A stretch of DNA of 64,000 nucleotides, taken from contig NZ_CP096200.1 of assembly GCF_023195835.1 (NCBI RefSeq), positions 682,001 through 746,000 on the forward strand, written 5' to 3'. Made by a program: the position numbers and the translations under genes. Every line of letters starts with the position of its first letter. Positions within the stretch are counted from its first letter, which is position 1. This DNA comes from Vibrio sinaloensis. Lineage in GTDB: Bacteria > Pseudomonadota > Gammaproteobacteria > Enterobacterales > Vibrionaceae. This document shows, piece after piece, positions 62,886 to 64,000 of the stretch. A model generated the notes under the pieces. That model had not been told where the DNA came from. It saw only the letters and a list, made by a program, of their open reading frames with translations, and did no database searches.

Positions 62886-64000
62886 ATGAGCTCTGAAGAA
62901 AAACGACTGATCAAAGCGCCAAGAAGCCATAAAGATGGACACTTATTTGAAGTGTCTGAATCGGCGGTGAACTGGATAGAGCAATACCAACATTTCAAAG
63001 GCGTTACGAAAAGCATCGTTGAGCTTCTGAACCTGATTTCACTGCGTGGCTTTAGCAGTAAAGATGGTCTGGTGTCGACAACTGAGCTGATTGAAGCCAC
63101 TGACGGACAAGTGACCCGCGCTGCAATTCAACAGCGATTGCGCGCAGCGGTTAACATTGGCCTGTTCCAACAAATTCCCGTTCGCTTTGAAGAAGGGCTT
63201 GCAGGGAAAACCATGCTGCATCGCTTCGTCAATCCGAACCAGCTCATTTCAGTACTTGGTGCCACCAGCTTAGTCACCGAGTCGGTCAAACAAACTGAGA
63301 AACAGAAACGTTCCAAGGCGTTAGCACAAACTCAAGTGAACAAACGTCTACTCAACGAACATGGTCTCAATACTCCGCCTGCAATGAAAGATGAAGCGGA
63401 TCAATTTGTGGTATCTCCGACCAATTGGGCAGGTATCATTGACCAGGCCCTCGCACCACCACGCACGCGCAAAAGTTATCAAAAAAGTATGGTTTCGATC
63501 TCCGGAACCCGCGCTGTGATCGAAACACGATCATCGAAAAACATCATGACAGTGGATGATCTGATGACGCTGTTCGCCCTGTTCACGCTGACCGTGCAGT
63601 ACCACGAGCACCACCAGCATCAGTACCAGCTCGATGGCACTCATGTTCCCAACAAAACCCCACTCTACATCACCGATATTTTGTCGCTGCGTGGCAAAAA
63701 AGACAGTGGTCCTGCTCGCGATTCGATCCGTGACAGTATTGATCGCATCGAGTTTACCGATTTCCAACTGCACGAACTGACGGGACGTTGGTTAAGCGAG
63801 AACATGCCAGAAGGCTTTAAGAGCGATCGTTTTCGTTTTCTAGCTCGTACCATTACTGCATCGGAAGAAGCCCCTACAGAGGGCGCTGACGGCGAAATTC
63901 GCATTAAACCAAACCTATACATCCTGGTTTGGGAGCCTTCATTCTACGAAGAGCTACTCACGCGCGATTATTTCTTCCTCTTTCCGCCAGAAATCCTGAA
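62886..64000 (+). CDS. rctB: Chromosome II replication initiator RctB, N-terminal part
   Basis: The first 371 codons of RctB; the 3' part lies beyond the window. The protein begins MSSEEKRLIKAPRSHKDGHL, and segments such as WAGIIDQALAPPRTRKSYQK and DILSLRGKKDSGPARDSIRD are, by recall, almost identical to V. cholerae RctB. RctB is specific to Vibrionaceae: it binds the iterons of oriCII and opens the origin. The included part covers the N-terminal domain and the two winged-helix domains that bind DNA and form dimers. The ATG at 62886 has a weak GGA site at 8 bases. Confidence 0.96.
   Translation, partial: MSSEEKRLIKAPRSHKDGHLFEVSESAVNWIEQYQHFKGVTKSIVELLNLISLRGFSSKDGLVSTTELIEATDGQVTRAAIQQRLRAAVNIGLFQQIPVRFEEGLAGKTMLHRFVNPNQLISVLGATSLVTESVKQTEKQKRSKALAQTQVNKRLLNEHGLNTPPAMKDEADQFVVSPTNWAGIIDQALAPPRTRKSYQKSMVSISGTRAVIETRSSKNIMTVDDLMTLFALFTLTVQYHEHHQHQYQLDGTHVPNKTPLYITDILSLRGKKDSGPARDSIRDSIDRIEFTDFQLHELTGRWLSENMPEGFKSDRFRFLARTITASEEAPTEGADGEIRIKPNLYILVWEPSFYEELLTRDYFFLFPPEIL

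Noticed and set aside
62864..63922. Minus-strand ORFs of 60-85 residues across the rctB region
   Set aside because: They lie opposite rctB, whose plus-strand frame is open to the window end and matches RctB, and they lack ribosome binding sites.

Overview
This window is the replication-origin side of chromosome II of a Vibrio species. At the right end lie the chromosome II initiator gene rctB (cut by the window edge), an oriCII with a six-iteron array, a DnaA box and an AT-rich unwinding region, the parAB2 partition genes, and six sequences that match the parS2 partition site exactly. The core genes also look like Vibrio: an INDY dicarboxylate transporter close to the V. cholerae crystal-structure protein, a chromosome II type (cluster III, F7-like) chemosensory operon, and a fused MrpAB antiporter operon. 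I cannot name the species from sequence alone.

Layout. 0-5.5 kb: a cut lipoprotein gene, a LuxR regulator, an alkyl sulfatase with a LysR regulator, and a tandem universal stress protein. 5.5-11 kb: six-gene Mrp Na+/H+ antiporter operon. 11-15.7 kb: BCCT transporter, INDY transporter and an alpha/beta hydrolase. 15.8-21.8 kb: TetR, acyltransferase-3, MAPEG plus ArsR, a small hypothetical, a PAP2 phosphatase, a GAF-GGDEF cyclase, and thiD under a TPP riboswitch. 22-29.7 kb: LysR, a 50-residue membrane protein, Tat-exported PhoX, a 28-residue basic peptide, an IclR regulator translationally coupled to an arginase-fold protein that has lost its metal ligands, 6-phospho-beta-glucosidase and a UspA. 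29.8-34.1 kb: second diguanylate cyclase, a methyl-accepting chemotaxis protein and an EamA exporter.

34.1-43 kb is an accessory block, more AT-rich by eye than its surroundings: an AraC regulator, an exported D-aminoacylase-like amidohydrolase, a Tat-exported beta-lactamase-fold hydrolase, a ThrE-type amino-acid exporter, a LysR regulator and a small exported protein. The main new observation is a 17-bp motif (in gene orientation close to TGGCGCGAACTGACCTA) found in front of the AraC gene itself, the amidohydrolase, the beta-lactamase-fold gene and the small exported protein. It occurs as a tandem pair at two of these promoters and lies 56-57 bp before the start codon of two. I infer a self-contained regulon, probably for periplasmic use of D-amino-acid or N-acyl-amino-acid compounds.

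43-57 kb: a FapA-like protein, then a minus-strand operon that pairs a chemosensory system (cheY, cheA, two cheW, Aer2-like receptor with three PAS domains, cheR, cheD, cheB, short membrane receptor) with partner-switch proteins (two STAS proteins and a receiver-PP2C-kinase fusion). One STAS protein has lost the phosphorylatable serine, and CheD and the short receptor share the same C-terminal VELF tail. 57.3-64 kb: tmcA, parB2, parA2, oriCII and rctB.
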